Positions 42,833 to 51,773 of a stretch of 64,000 nucleotides of DNA are shown piece after piece. Numbering within the stretch: the first letter of the stretch is position 1; the number at the start of each line of letters is the position of its first letter. The stretch lies in the NCBI RefSeq assembly GCF_017874715.1, contig NZ_JAGGLR010000036.1, forward strand, positions 21,906-85,905. The letters are read 5' to 3'. A program made the position numbers and the translations under genes. The notes under the pieces are model-generated. The model had not been told where the DNA came from. It saw only the letters and a program-made list of their open reading frames with translations, and made no database searches. This stretch comes from Streptomyces iranensis (GTDB lineage Bacteria; Actinomycetota; Actinomycetes; Streptomycetales; Streptomycetaceae).

Positions 42833-43464
42833 GGCTGCGATCAACGGTCCTGCTGGGGCCCGACTACTCCGGGAAGTCCTCGGTGCTGGAGCGCCTCGCC
42901 GAGCGGGGGACCTGGACGGTCGTCTCGTACGACGAGGCGCTGCTGGACCCGGTGTACTCGCTCATCGGCAGGGTGCGCGACGAATTCCTCACCGAGGCGC
43001 TGCGGGCGCCCGCGGGACGTTACTCCTCGGATCTCTTTCTCACCCTGGTGCAGATCGCGGCGGTGCATCTGCGCGACCGGGTGGCGGACGCCCCGCCGGA
43101 CCGACCGGTGATCGTGGACTCCTACCACTACAAACTCCTGGCCAAGTGCTCCCTCCTCGGCTACGACAACCCGTCGCTGCTCTCCTGGTGGCGGTCCTTC
43201 CCGCCGCCCGACCAGGTCGTCTACCTCGATGTGGAGCCCGCCGTCGCCTGGGAGCGAAGCGGCTGGGGAGCGGACGCGAATCCGATGGAGCACTACGGCG
43301 AGAAGCCCACCGAGGAGTCGTTCACGCGCTTTCAGGCCGATCTGGGCGATGTGCTGAGGAAAGAGCTGGCCGGGCTGAACGTCATCAACCTCGGCCGGTC
43401 CGATGGTGTCGAGGAGTCCGTGGATCTCGTGGAGAAGGCTGTGAGGAACGGTGCACATGGCTGA
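42829..43464 (+). CDS. P-loop kinase-like protein (thymidylate-kinase-like)
   Basis: A 211-aa P-loop protein with Walker A LLGPDYSGKSS (residues 8-18) and a strand PVIVDSYHYKLLAKCSLLGY where thymidylate kinases have DRY; the later WWRSFPPPDQVVYLDVEPAVA segment fits the Walker-B-like strand of nucleoside/small-molecule kinases, with ERSGWG a possible arginine lid. It is likely to phosphorylate a small molecule rather than TMP, as a second copy inside a biosynthetic operon. GTG 42829 overlaps the preceding small frame; the 3' end overlaps the GH3 gene. Confidence 0.75.
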   Translation: MRLRSTVLLGPDYSGKSSVLERLAERGTWTVVSYDEALLDPVYSLIGRVRDEFLTEALRAPAGRYSSDLFLTLVQIAAVHLRDRVADAPPDRPVIVDSYHYKLLAKCSLLGYDNPSLLSWWRSFPPPDQVVYLDVEPAVAWERSGWGADANPMEHYGEKPTEESFTRFQADLGDVLRKELAGLNVINLGRSDGVEESVDLVEKAVRNGAHG

Positions 43465-45184
43465 GGCGGCGGAGATGGCCGACGCGGCGGGCGGAACGTT
43501 CTCCGCCTACCGGAGCAGGGTGCTCGGCGAGCGTGACCGGCTGTTGGCCGCGCTGGACAACGCGCGGGAATCCCAGGACGACGCGCTGCGCGGCATGCTG
43601 CGCGAGAACGCGGACACCGAGTTCGGGAAGGCGCACGGCTTCTCCCGCTGCGGCGGCGTGGACGAGTACCGCGCGGCGGTCCCCATCGCCGACTACGCCT
43701 CGCTCGCCCCCTGGATCGAGTCGGCCGCCGCCGGGCGACGACACGTGCTCAGCGCGGATCCCGCCGTGGTCTTCTTCAAGAGCAGCGGCAGCACCGGGGA
43801 CAGCAAACAGATCCCGATCACCCGGCAGTTCATGCGCACGTCCTTCTTTCCCTTCTACTACGCGGCGTGGGCCAACTTCGTCGAGCACTTCCCGGAGGCC
43901 GTCCACCGGGCGGACGCCACGCTCAACCTCAAACACGACCCGGCCCCCGCGGTCGGCACCACCCGTTCCGGGCAGCCGCATCTGGGCGCCAGCCAGGTCG
44001 ACTTCGGCCAGGCGTTCGGCGAGCCCCTCGCGGCGGAGCCGGGCAGCCGGGCCCCCTGGAGCACCCTGCCCGACTTCGTGGACCCCGCGGACCACCTGCA
44101 GCGCGGCTATGTGCGGCTGCGCGCCGCGATCGAGCATGATGTGCGGTGTGTCATCGGTATCAACCCGGCCATGGTCGCCGCGGTGCCGCACCAACTCGTC
44201 CAGTGGTGGCCCCGGTTGGTCAAGGATCTGCACGACGGCACGGTCGACGGGCACCCCGGCGGCATCCCCGACCCCGGCCGCGCCCGACTGCTGGAGAGGT
44301 CGGCGGAGCGCGCGGGAGGGCTGCTGCCCACGCATGTCTGGCCCCGGATGCAACTGCTGTTCTGCTGGACCACCGGCCTGGCCTCGCTCTATCTGCCGCG
44401 GCTGCGGGAGGCGTTCGGGCCCCGGGTCACCGCGCTGCCCGCCCCGGTGGCGGCGTCGGAAGGCTTCGTGGCCGTCGCCCTCGACCGCCATCTGACCGCC
44501 GGATCACCGGCGATCACCGGCGGGCTGCTCGAATTCGTCGACGCCGACGAGGACCTCCGGCCCGACTCCGCCACTCAGCTGTTCCACGAGCTGGAGACCG
44601 GTCGTGAGTACCACGCCGTCATCAGCCACGTCGGCGGCCTGTACCGGTACGCGCTCGGTGATGTGGTGCGGGTGGTCGACCGGGTCGGGGACATCCCGCG
44701 GGTCGAGTACGCCGGCCGGCGCACCCTCTCGGACGCCGTCGGCGAGCGGCTGCGCGAGGCCCATGTGGTGACCGCCCTGCGCACGGCGCTCACGTCCACC
44801 GGGCTCGAGGTGCGCAACGCCACCTGCCGGGTCGTCGGCGCCCCGGCGACCCGGCCCGGCGGGGATCCCGCGGGCGCGGGACCGGCACAGGGCGCCGTGC
44901 GGCCGCGGTACGCCTTCGCACTGGAGCCGTTCCTTCCCTGGTCGGACCGGGAGACCGCGGCCTTGGGACGTGCGGTCGACGCGGCGCTGAGCGCCGCCGC
45001 CCCCGGCTACCGGTCGGCGCGTGGGACGGGCCGGCTGGACGCCCCCGAGATCCACCGCGTGGCGCCGGACGCCTTCGCCCGCGACTGGCAGCACAGGGTC
45101 GCCGCCGGAACTCGTCCGGCCCAGGTCAAGGACCGGGTCTTCCAGCACGACGACGCCGCCTGGCAGCGCCTGCTCGGCAGCTGA
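43457..45184 (+). CDS. GH3-family acyl-adenylate amido synthetase
   Basis: A 575-aa member of the GH3 (auxin-responsive promoter) family, which adenylates a carboxylic acid with ATP and joins it to an amine or amino acid. Motif I is VVFFKSSGSTGDSKQIPITR (ATP-binding), followed by FCWTTGLASLYLPRLREAFG, and the later YHAVISHVGGLYRYALGDVV with RVVDRVGDIPRVEYAGRR, equivalent to GH3 motif III. Length is normal. ATG 43457 follows GAGGA at nine bases. Bacterial GH3 enzymes in gene clusters usually make acyl-amino acid conjugates. In this cluster it could release or cap the aryl acid from block B as an amide. Confidence 0.88.
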   Translation: MAEAAEMADAAGGTFSAYRSRVLGERDRLLAALDNARESQDDALRGMLRENADTEFGKAHGFSRCGGVDEYRAAVPIADYASLAPWIESAAAGRRHVLSADPAVVFFKSSGSTGDSKQIPITRQFMRTSFFPFYYAAWANFVEHFPEAVHRADATLNLKHDPAPAVGTTRSGQPHLGASQVDFGQAFGEPLAAEPGSRAPWSTLPDFVDPADHLQRGYVRLRAAIEHDVRCVIGINPAMVAAVPHQLVQWWPRLVKDLHDGTVDGHPGGIPDPGRARLLERSAERAGGLLPTHVWPRMQLLFCWTTGLASLYLPRLREAFGPRVTALPAPVAASEGFVAVALDRHLTAGSPAITGGLLEFVDADEDLRPDSATQLFHELETGREYHAVISHVGGLYRYALGDVVRVVDRVGDIPRVEYAGRRTLSDAVGERLREAHVVTALRTALTSTGLEVRNATCRVVGAPATRPGGDPAGAGPAQGAVRPRYAFALEPFLPWSDRETAALGRAVDAALSAAAPGYRSARGTGRLDAPEIHRVAPDAFARDWQHRVAAGTRPAQVKDRVFQHDDAAWQRLLGS

Positions 45185-45224
45185 GGCGCTCTGCGGCCAC
45201 GTGTCCGGCCCTCGCCCTTCCCCC

Positions 45225-45250
45225 CCCTCGCATCCCCTCGCATCCCCTCG
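45225..45250 (+). repeat. 10-bp tandem repeat before the methyltransferase gene
   Basis: CATCCCCTCG occurs twice in tandem (45231-45250), preceded by a partial CCCCCTCG. It lies directly before the AAGGAG ribosome site of the methyltransferase gene, in the 82-bp gap after the GH3 gene. It may modulate translation or be replication slippage. Confidence 0.6.
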
Positions 45251-45266
45251 TACAAGGAGCACCCAC

Positions 45267-46163
45267 GTGGCACCACTCGACGCGATCGCTCGGACGTCCC
45301 TGCTGACGGCGGCGCTGCGCGCCAAGGAGACCGAGCGTCCGGACCGGCTCTACGAGGACCCCTTGGCCGCCCGCCTCGTGGGCGCCCTCGGAGGCGATCT
45401 GCTCGGCCAGGTCGCCGATGCGAGCGGGCCCCGCCACACCGATCCCGGACAGGGCGATCCCGGACACGACGTTCCCGGGCAGAAGGTGCCGAGCACCGTC
45501 GACTTCAACGCGATCCGGACCCGGTACTTCGACGACTATCTGCTCACCCAGGTGACGGACGGCGGATATCCCCAGGTGGTCATGGTGGCCGCGGGCATGG
45601 ACACCCGTGCCTACCGGCTGCCCTGGACCCGGCCGGTCGAGCTCTTCGAACTCGACCGGCCGGGCGTCCTGGAGGCGAAGGAGTCGGCCCTCGGCGACGA
45701 GCCGGTGCGGCAGCGGGTCACCAGACGTCCGATCGGCGTCGACCTGCTCGGCCCGGACTGGACGGACGCCCTCGTCACGGCCGGCTACCGTCCGGAAGAG
45801 CCCTCCCTGTGGTTGCTGGAAGGACTGCTGTACTACCTCACCGACGACGAGGCCCGGCAGCTTCTCTCCCGTGTCGCGGACCTGGCCGCCCCCGGCAGCC
45901 GGATAGCCGCGGACATGGTCAGCGCCACCACCCTCACCGCCCCCGCCGTCGCGCCGCTGCTCGAGGTCTTCGAGCGCCAGGGCTGCCCCTGGCTGTCCGG
46001 GCACGACGAGCCGGAGGCGCTCTTCGCCGAGTACGGCATCGAGGCGGAAGCGGTGCAGCCGGGCGAGGAATCCGCGCACTACGGACGGTGGCCCGACCCC
46101 GTCCACCCGCGCCATGTCCCGGACGTCGAGCGGGTGTTCCTCGTCCACGGCGTGCGGAAGTGA
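45267..46163 (+). CDS. class I SAM-dependent methyltransferase (leucine-carboxyl-methyltransferase-like)
   Basis: A 298-aa methyltransferase of the actinobacterial TIGR00027/LCMT-like group. N-terminal ARTSLLTAALRAKETERPDR and YEDPLAARLVG are hallmarks; SAM site VMVAAGMDTRAYRL, then ELDRPGVLEAK, and SLWLLEGLLYYLTDDEARQL. GTG 45267 has AAGGAG at seven bases. These enzymes usually form methyl esters or ethers of polyketide products. It is block A's third enzyme gene and stops next to the following gene's start. Confidence 0.88.
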   Translation: MAPLDAIARTSLLTAALRAKETERPDRLYEDPLAARLVGALGGDLLGQVADASGPRHTDPGQGDPGHDVPGQKVPSTVDFNAIRTRYFDDYLLTQVTDGGYPQVVMVAAGMDTRAYRLPWTRPVELFELDRPGVLEAKESALGDEPVRQRVTRRPIGVDLLGPDWTDALVTAGYRPEEPSLWLLEGLLYYLTDDEARQLLSRVADLAAPGSRIAADMVSATTLTAPAVAPLLEVFERQGCPWLSGHDEPEALFAEYGIEAEAVQPGEESAHYGRWPDPVHPRHVPDVERVFLVHGVRK

Positions 46164-46165
46164 AC

Positions 46166-47347
46166 ATGGCCGCCCCCCAACGGCCCGCCGCCGGGCCGCA
46201 CGACGGCACCGGCCCGGCGGCGGCGGACGGTTCCCCGCGCCGCCCCAGGGTGCTGATCGCCCCGGTCACCGTGACCCCCACCAAGGCGCTGGGCCTCAGC
46301 CACCTCAAGGGTCTGCTGTGGGTGGACGTCATGTACCGCGCCACCCGATCGCTGACCGATACCGACTACCTCTACAACCACACAGCCTTCAACATCACTC
46401 GCCAGACCGCGGGCTTCTGGGAGTACCTGGACCGCGCCTGCCCGGACATCGACCCGTCCCGGTGCACGGAGGACGATGTCGGCCGGGTCTACACCGCCTT
46501 TCAGGCGCAGCCGTCGCCGCCACCGGACGAGGCGCTTCAGCCGTACGTCCGCGCGGTCGAGGAGACCGGCTGGACGCATCCGGTGAGCCGGCGCGTCCTG
46601 GAGATCTGGCGTGGCCACTACGACTGGCTGGGGCTGTACGACCCGGGCATCACCCGGGCCATGCCGCCCAGGACGGGGCTCGAGGAGGTGGTCGAGTATC
46701 TCGCCAAGCGCGGTCTGTGCCTGGACGCCCGCCGCGACGGAGGCCCGGTCTATCTCGATGCCACCGCCCAGGGCCTGCCCCTGCGCGCTGTCACCTCGGC
46801 CACCGGGCACCCCAACTACCTGGGCTGCGCGCTGCGTGACCTGGTGCCGATGCTGGAGCAGTACGACGAGATCGTTCTCGTTCACGACCGCGAGCTGACG
46901 GAGGACTACATCCTCCTGCAGAAGATCTTCGGCGCGCTCGGCGCCGACACCCATCGCCTCGGTCTCAGCAGAGTGCCGCTCGACGGCATCGTGCGCTCCA
47001 GCCGTCATGGCGTCGACCACCGGCACACGGTCGCCGGGCTCGCGGACGAGCTCGGCACTTGCGGATCCACGGACGCCGTCCGGCTCGGGACGCGCCTGTA
47101 CTTCATCGCGGCTCTCGGCAACGGCGGCGGTCAGTCGTTCCGCATGGACCTGCTGCGCGAATTCGTCGGCCGCGCCGGGAAACTGCTCGCCAGGGACGAC
47201 GCGCCCGACGCACCGGACGTGGCGGCGTTTCTGCGGCGGAACACCGGCGGCCGGGCCTTCGTCGACGCCTACCGCCTCACCTCCGCGCTCCTCGGAAGAC
47301 ATCGTCGAGTTCCCCTGAAGGCACTCACCTCCTCTCTCCACGGCTGA
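46166..47347 (+). CDS. class I aminoacyl-tRNA-synthetase-like (ArgRS-like) protein, function unknown
   Basis: A 393-aa protein I do not recognise firmly. After a disordered Pro/Gly/Ala-rich start (1-28), IAPVTVTPTKALGLSHLKGL with LWVDVMYRAT aligns with the ArgRS HIGH-motif region (KPMHVGHLRS, first His lost), and later AVTSATGHPNYLGCALRDLV, QYDEIVLVHDRELTEDYILL, QKIFGALGADTHRLGLSRVP with IVRSSRHG resembles the ArgRS segment ending in the KMSKS-like loop. An anticodon-binding domain is absent. It may activate an amino acid or other carboxylate for transfer; such stand-alone aaRS-like enzymes occur in several biosynthetic clusters. It could be something else. ATG 46166; GTG 46160 is possible. 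Confidence 0.6.
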   Translation: MAAPQRPAAGPHDGTGPAAADGSPRRPRVLIAPVTVTPTKALGLSHLKGLLWVDVMYRATRSLTDTDYLYNHTAFNITRQTAGFWEYLDRACPDIDPSRCTEDDVGRVYTAFQAQPSPPPDEALQPYVRAVEETGWTHPVSRRVLEIWRGHYDWLGLYDPGITRAMPPRTGLEEVVEYLAKRGLCLDARRDGGPVYLDATAQGLPLRAVTSATGHPNYLGCALRDLVPMLEQYDEIVLVHDRELTEDYILLQKIFGALGADTHRLGLSRVPLDGIVRSSRHGVDHRHTVAGLADELGTCGSTDAVRLGTRLYFIAALGNGGGQSFRMDLLREFVGRAGKLLARDDAPDAPDVAAFLRRNTGGRAFVDAYRLTSALLGRHRRVPLKALTSSLHG

Positions 47348-47405
47348 AATCCCTGACCCAGGACACTAGGTTTTCTGCCGGTGTTTTGGTTTGAGTCATG
47401 GTTTA

Positions 47406-47437
47406 GCCTCATTGAGGCCACGCTGCGAAGAGCGTGG
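47406..47437 (+). promoter_or_regulatory. two stem-loops in the SARP leader region
   Basis: GCCTC-ATT-GAGGC (47406-47418) and CCACGCT-gcgaag-AGCGTGG (47418-47437) are adjacent perfect inverted repeats between 33 and 64 bases before the SARP start. They may terminate the upstream operon or control SARP expression. The 47369-47405 stretch before them is AT-rich with three GGTTT runs, a probable promoter. Confidence 0.5.
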
Positions 47438-47469
47438 TGAGGTCTACTCGACGTCCGAATGAGGTAGTT

Positions 47470-49698
47470 GTGGACTTCGCGCTTCTCGGTCCTCTCGTCA
47501 TCAACGCCGAGGGCTGTCAGTTGACCGTTCCGGCGGCGCGGCAGCGCGTTCTCCTTGCCGCGCTGTTGCTCAACGCCAACCGTGTCGTGTCCGCCGACCG
47601 CCTCTCACACTTTCTGTGGGACGGATTTCCGCCGTCCAGTGCCTCGGCCACTCTGCGCACCTATGTGATGCGGCTGAGACAGGTGCTCGGCCGGCAGGTG
47701 GCCGGGCGGATCGTGACCCGTTCTCCGGGATATCTCATCGAACTGGACGAGTACGAAAGCGATCTCGGCCGGTTCGCCGCCCACCGTCGGGCCGGCGAAT
47801 CCGCCATCGCCTCCGGCGACCTGTCCACCGGCGCCGATGAACTGAACCGGGCCCTGTCGCTGTGGCGGGATGAACCACTGCTGGACATCCCCTCGTCCAC
47901 CCTGTGCGACGTCGAGGTGCGCCACCTTCAGGAGCTGCGCAGGCAGACCGTGGCCAAGCGGATCGATGTCGAGCTGGAACTCGGCCGGCACCACGGCATG
48001 CTTCCCGAACTGTGGCGGCTGGTCCTGCAGAACCCGCTGGACGAACCGATGGCGGCCCGCCTGATGCTGGCCCTGTCCCGCTCGGGGCAGCAGGCCGAGG
48101 CCCTCCAGGTCTTCCAGCGCAGCCGAGCCCTGCTGATCGACCAGTTGGGCGCCGAACCCGGGCCCGAGCTGAGACGCATGCAGCAGCGGGTGCTGAGGGA
48201 CGACGGGCCGCGGCCCTCCGCCGGGCACGAGAAGCGCGTGACCGCCGCCCGGCCCTCCCGGAACCGGCCGCGGCCGGCCCAGCTGCCGGTCGCTCCCACG
48301 GCCTTCGCCGGACGGGCCGACCAGGCCGCGGTGCTCCGTTCCCTGGTGTGCTCCCCGGCGTCGGACCCCGGCAGCGCGGTGATCGTGGCCCTCACCGGCG
48401 GGCCCGGCGTCGGCAAAAGCGCCCTGGCCCTGCACCTGGCCCATGGCCTGCGCGACACATTCGAGGACGGCCAGCTCTTCGCCGAACTGCGGGACGCGAA
48501 CGGCCGGCCGGCCTCTCCCGCCGACGTACTGGCCCGGTTCCTGACGGATCTGGGGCTGCGTCGTTCGGCTGTTCCCCAGGGCCTGGCCGAACGGGTGTAC
48601 CTGTACCGGTCGTTGATCGCCGACCGAAGGATGCTCGTCGTCCTCGACGACGCCCATGACGCCGCCCAGGTCCGCAGCCTGATCCCGGGAAGCGGCGGCA
48701 GCCGGCTGATCATCACCAGCCGCGGCCATCTCGCGGATCTGGAGGGGGCGTACACCTTCACGGTGAGGCCGCTCCCCGAGGACGCCTCACTGGAGTTGCT
48801 GGGCGGCGTCGTCGGTCATCGGCGGGTGCGGGAGGAGCCGTTCGCGGCCCGGCGCATAGCGTCCGTCTGCGCCGGGCTGCCGCTGGCGCTCCGCATAGCC
48901 GGTGCGCGCTGTCTGGCCCGGGAGCAGTGGTCGCTCGACGACATGGCCGAACGGCTCACCTCATCCGGCCGATTACTCGACGAGTTACGTGTCGGCGATC
49001 TCACCGTGGGCACCGGTCTGCGCTCCCAGTACGCCGCGCTGCGCGCCCACTCCGCCCACCTCGGCCCTCCGGCGGGCCCGGTCCCCGACGCCGCCTTCCG
49101 CGCCCTGGGTGTCCTGGGCGCCGCCGATGTCACCCCCGAGCCGGTGGCGGTCATGCTGAACTGCCGGGTCCACCAGGCCCAGGACACCCTGGAACGGCTG
49201 GTCGACGCCCGGTTGCTGACCTCCCCGAGCCCCGGCCGGTACCACCTCAACGACCTGGTGCGGGCGCTGGCCCGGGAGGTGGCCGAGGCCGAGGAGCCGG
49301 TCGGCCGTGCCGTCCTCCGCGAGCTGCTGACCTGGTACGGCCGGGCCTGCGAGCGGATCAACCCCGGTCCGCGGCACGGCGCCCGGATGCCGTCGTCGCA
49401 CACCGGCTGCCCGCTCCCCGCCCTCGACGGCGATGAGTCAGCCGCGCGCTGGCTGGCCCGGCAGCGGGACTCCATCGTGGGCGCGGTGCTCGCGGGGCGG
49501 CGCCGCGGGGCGGGCCACACGGCCGACCTGCTTGTCGCGGCCTTCGCCGATCTGAGGTCCGTCGAAGACCTTCTCCCTGGTCTGGAAGCTGTTCTCGACA
49601 GCATCCTGAGCCGCGTCGGTGCCCGGTCCGCACCCGCGACGCGCGTATTTCCCGAGAGCCGTTTCCGGCGCCTTCACGACCCTGTTTCGCACCCCTGA
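47470..49698 (+). CDS. SARP-family regulator with NB-ARC ATPase domain
   Basis: Large SARP (AfsR-like, 742 aa). The N-terminal OmpR-like winged helix is DFALLGPLVINAEGCQLTVP and SASATLRTYVMRLRQVLGRQ, then the BTAD domain (residues ~95-240; DLSTGADELNRALSLWRDEP), then an NB-ARC module with Walker A GGPGVGKSALAL (~311-322), LVVLDDAHDA and RLIITSRG. The C-terminal TPR region of AfsR is shorter. GTG 47470 gives the family N-terminus and has GAGGT close before it; a GTG 36 bases upstream is possible. SARPs are pathway activators that bind direct heptamer repeats; one such set lies in the promoter of block B. Confidence 0.9.
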   Translation: MDFALLGPLVINAEGCQLTVPAARQRVLLAALLLNANRVVSADRLSHFLWDGFPPSSASATLRTYVMRLRQVLGRQVAGRIVTRSPGYLIELDEYESDLGRFAAHRRAGESAIASGDLSTGADELNRALSLWRDEPLLDIPSSTLCDVEVRHLQELRRQTVAKRIDVELELGRHHGMLPELWRLVLQNPLDEPMAARLMLALSRSGQQAEALQVFQRSRALLIDQLGAEPGPELRRMQQRVLRDDGPRPSAGHEKRVTAARPSRNRPRPAQLPVAPTAFAGRADQAAVLRSLVCSPASDPGSAVIVALTGGPGVGKSALALHLAHGLRDTFEDGQLFAELRDANGRPASPADVLARFLTDLGLRRSAVPQGLAERVYLYRSLIADRRMLVVLDDAHDAAQVRSLIPGSGGSRLIITSRGHLADLEGAYTFTVRPLPEDASLELLGGVVGHRRVREEPFAARRIASVCAGLPLALRIAGARCLAREQWSLDDMAERLTSSGRLLDELRVGDLTVGTGLRSQYAALRAHSAHLGPPAGPVPDAAFRALGVLGAADVTPEPVAVMLNCRVHQAQDTLERLVDARLLTSPSPGRYHLNDLVRALAREVAEAEEPVGRAVLRELLTWYGRACERINPGPRHGARMPSSHTGCPLPALDGDESAARWLARQRDSIVGAVLAGRRRGAGHTADLLVAAFADLRSVEDLLPGLEAVLDSILSRVGARSAPATRVFPESRFRRLHDPVSHP

Positions 49699-49733
49699 CG
49701 TCGTACCGACGCGGATTGGGTCAAGATGTGCGA

Positions 49734-50429
49734 ATGATCTATCCAGCCGATATAGACCGGTCGACTGCGGATCAGACACGGCTGTTATTGGTCGAGGACG
49801 ACCGGGAAACCGCAGACATGCTGGTCGAATTGTTCAGCTCAGAGGGTTACGACGTCGATGTGGCATTCGATGGCCAACGGGGGCTTCATCTCGCTCTGGG
49901 ACGACGACATCAGGTGATGGTCATCGACCGGATGCTTCCGGGCATCGAGGGCCTGGACCTGGTGAAACGATTACGAAGGGTCGGTGTCACCACCCGGGTG
50001 CTGGTGCTGACCGCGCTGGGCGCACTCGACGAGCGTGTCACCGGCCTCGACTCCGGCGCGGACGACTATCTGGTCAAGCCCTTCGAAGTGGACGAACTGC
50101 TGGCGAGGGTGCGGGCGCTGCACCGGCGCGACCTCGTCGACGCCGAAGTCCTTCCGCTCGGCGACGGAGAGCTGGACCTCCGGCGCCGCGAGGTGCGCCT
50201 GGCCGACGGCACGGGCGTCGAACTCTCCTTGCGGGAATTCGGACTGCTCCACGTGCTCGCCGAAGGCCCCAGGACCGTGCACGAGCGCGCACATCTCCGT
50301 GAGCGTGTCTTCCCCGACACCTCGGCGGAGTCCATCGTCGACACCTATGTCTACTATCTGCGGCGGAAACTGGGCCGCGACGTCGTCCGCACCGTGCGGG
50401 GACGCGGCTACCAGCTGGGGGCCCTGTGA
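49734..50429 (+). CDS. OmpR/PhoB-type response regulator
   Basis: A 231-aa response regulator with acidic pocket LLVEDDRE, phosphoacceptor D65 (VMVIDRMLPGIEG) and Lys in DDYLVKPFEV; the winged helix has VELSLREFGLLHVLAEGPRT and SIVDTYVYYLRRKLG with TVRGRGYQLGAL. ATG 49734 is preferred over an upstream TTG. The stop overlaps the kinase start (GTGA). The N-terminal MIYPADIDRSTADQ extends beyond the usual receiver domain. Its place within the cluster suggests it tunes the SARP or transporter. Confidence 0.92.
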   Translation: MIYPADIDRSTADQTRLLLVEDDRETADMLVELFSSEGYDVDVAFDGQRGLHLALGRRHQVMVIDRMLPGIEGLDLVKRLRRVGVTTRVLVLTALGALDERVTGLDSGADDYLVKPFEVDELLARVRALHRRDLVDAEVLPLGDGELDLRRREVRLADGTGVELSLREFGLLHVLAEGPRTVHERAHLRERVFPDTSAESIVDTYVYYLRRKLGRDVVRTVRGRGYQLGAL

Positions 50430-51748
50430 ACGCGATGCCGATCCGTCTTCCGCGCCGCCCGGCGCGGAGCCCCGAGCAGCGCAGGCTCGCCGCCGCCCAG
50501 TGGACGATCACCTGGCGGATCTCGCTGGTGATGTCGGTGATCATGCTGATCGTCGGGGGCATCGTCTACACCGTCGTACTGTTCGCCCAGCGCGCCGACG
50601 CGGAGCGGGAAACCCAGTGGGGCATCGACCACAACACCGTCGAGAGTCCGCCGGTCTGTGTGTGGATGACCGTGGAGCGGGACGGAGCGGTCAGCAGCAC
50701 CCCCGGCACCCCCGCCGGACTGCCCGTGAGATCCAGCCTGGCCGCGGTCCGCGCGGGCGCTCCTCCGGTGCTGGAACGGGTGGAGCGAGGCGGTGAGCAG
50801 TACACGGTGCGCACCGCCCGGCGTGGCTCGGAGCTCGTCCAGGCGGCGTACGGGGAACGGTTCCAGCGCGCCGACCGCAACCATCTGCTGCTCGCCTTCG
50901 CGGCGGCCGAGGCGGTCGGTCTGCTGCTCGTCGCGGCCGCCAGCGGCATGCTCGCGCGACGGTCCATGGAGCCGCTCTCCGAGGCGCTGGACCGGCAGCG
51001 GCGGTTCGTCGCGGACGCCAGCCATGAACTGCGCACCCCGCTGACCCAGCTGCACACCCGCGCCCAGCTGCTGGCCCGGCGCTGCGGCTCGGAGACCCCC
51101 CAGCAGCTGTCCACCGACCTGCAGCGGCTGGTGACCGGCACCCGGCAGCTCGGTGACGTCATCGACGACCTGCTGCTGTCCGCGCGGCTGTCCCAGTCGC
51201 CGGGATCCCGCGATCCGGTCGACCTGACCGCGCTCGCCGAGGAGGCGGTCTCCGCCGAGGACGTCCGGGCCCAGGAGATGGGGCTGGCGGTGCGGCTGCG
51301 GCCGGGGCCGGGGCGGCATGTGGTGGTGGGCACCGGGCCGGCCCTGCGCCGGGTGATCGCCGCGCTGGTCGACAACGCGATGGGGCACACCCCGCCCGGC
51401 GGAGAGGTGACGGTGTCCGTGGACACCCCGCTTCCCGGCATCGTGTCGCTGTCCGTACGCGACACCGGAGTGGGGTTCGCACCGGAGGAGGCCGCGCGCC
51501 TCTTCGAGCGGTTCGCCAGGGGTTCCGCAGGGCGCGGCAGACGGTTCGGGCTCGGACTGGCGCTGGCCCGCGAGGTGGTCGAAAGCCATGGGGGGCGGAT
51601 CACCGCCGAGGGGCGGCCGGGGCACGGTGCGCTGTTCACCGTGGAGCTGCCGGCGGCGCGGGTGGTGGGGGAGACGGTGCCGCGGGAGCGGACGATCGCG
51701 TCGTGCCTCTCCGTCGGAGGCAGACGGCCCGACGTTCCCGGGGGCTGA
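50426..51748 (+). CDS. sensor histidine kinase (EnvZ/CutS-like)
   Basis: A 440-aa kinase. Two membrane spans (residues ~28-54 and ~150-172) flank an extracellular loop of ~95 residues; then the dimerisation box RRFVADASHELRTPLTQLHT with the His, and the ATP lobe RVIAALVDNAMGHTPPGGEV (N box), DTGVGFAPEEAARLFERFAR, FGLGLALAREVVESHGGRI (G boxes). GTG start overlaps the response-regulator stop. No HAMP domain is evident between the second span and the His box. Signal unknown. Confidence 0.93.
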   Translation: MNAMPIRLPRRPARSPEQRRLAAAQWTITWRISLVMSVIMLIVGGIVYTVVLFAQRADAERETQWGIDHNTVESPPVCVWMTVERDGAVSSTPGTPAGLPVRSSLAAVRAGAPPVLERVERGGEQYTVRTARRGSELVQAAYGERFQRADRNHLLLAFAAAEAVGLLLVAAASGMLARRSMEPLSEALDRQRRFVADASHELRTPLTQLHTRAQLLARRCGSETPQQLSTDLQRLVTGTRQLGDVIDDLLLSARLSQSPGSRDPVDLTALAEEAVSAEDVRAQEMGLAVRLRPGPGRHVVVGTGPALRRVIAALVDNAMGHTPPGGEVTVSVDTPLPGIVSLSVRDTGVGFAPEEAARLFERFARGSAGRGRRFGLGLALAREVVESHGGRITAEGRPGHGALFTVELPAARVVGETVPRERTIASCLSVGGRRPDVPGG

Positions 51749-51773
51749 GCCGGCCGGATCCGCGGCCGGGCTC
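51747..51773. terminator. hairpin between converging kinase and LysR genes
   Basis: GAGCCGGCCGG pairs with CGGCCGGGCTC with one bulge around a short loop. It spans the kinase stop (51748) and the LysR stop (51772), so it can end both transcripts. Confidence 0.5.

Noticed and set aside
45225..45250. Tandem repeats as a possible CRISPR array
   Set aside because: Units are 10 bp with no spacers and no cas genes; only a short slippage repeat.
47369..47405. GGTTT runs before the SARP gene as a SARP autoregulatory site
   Set aside because: Spacings are 19 and 12 bp, not a regular 11 or 22, so it does not meet the SARP direct-repeat pattern.
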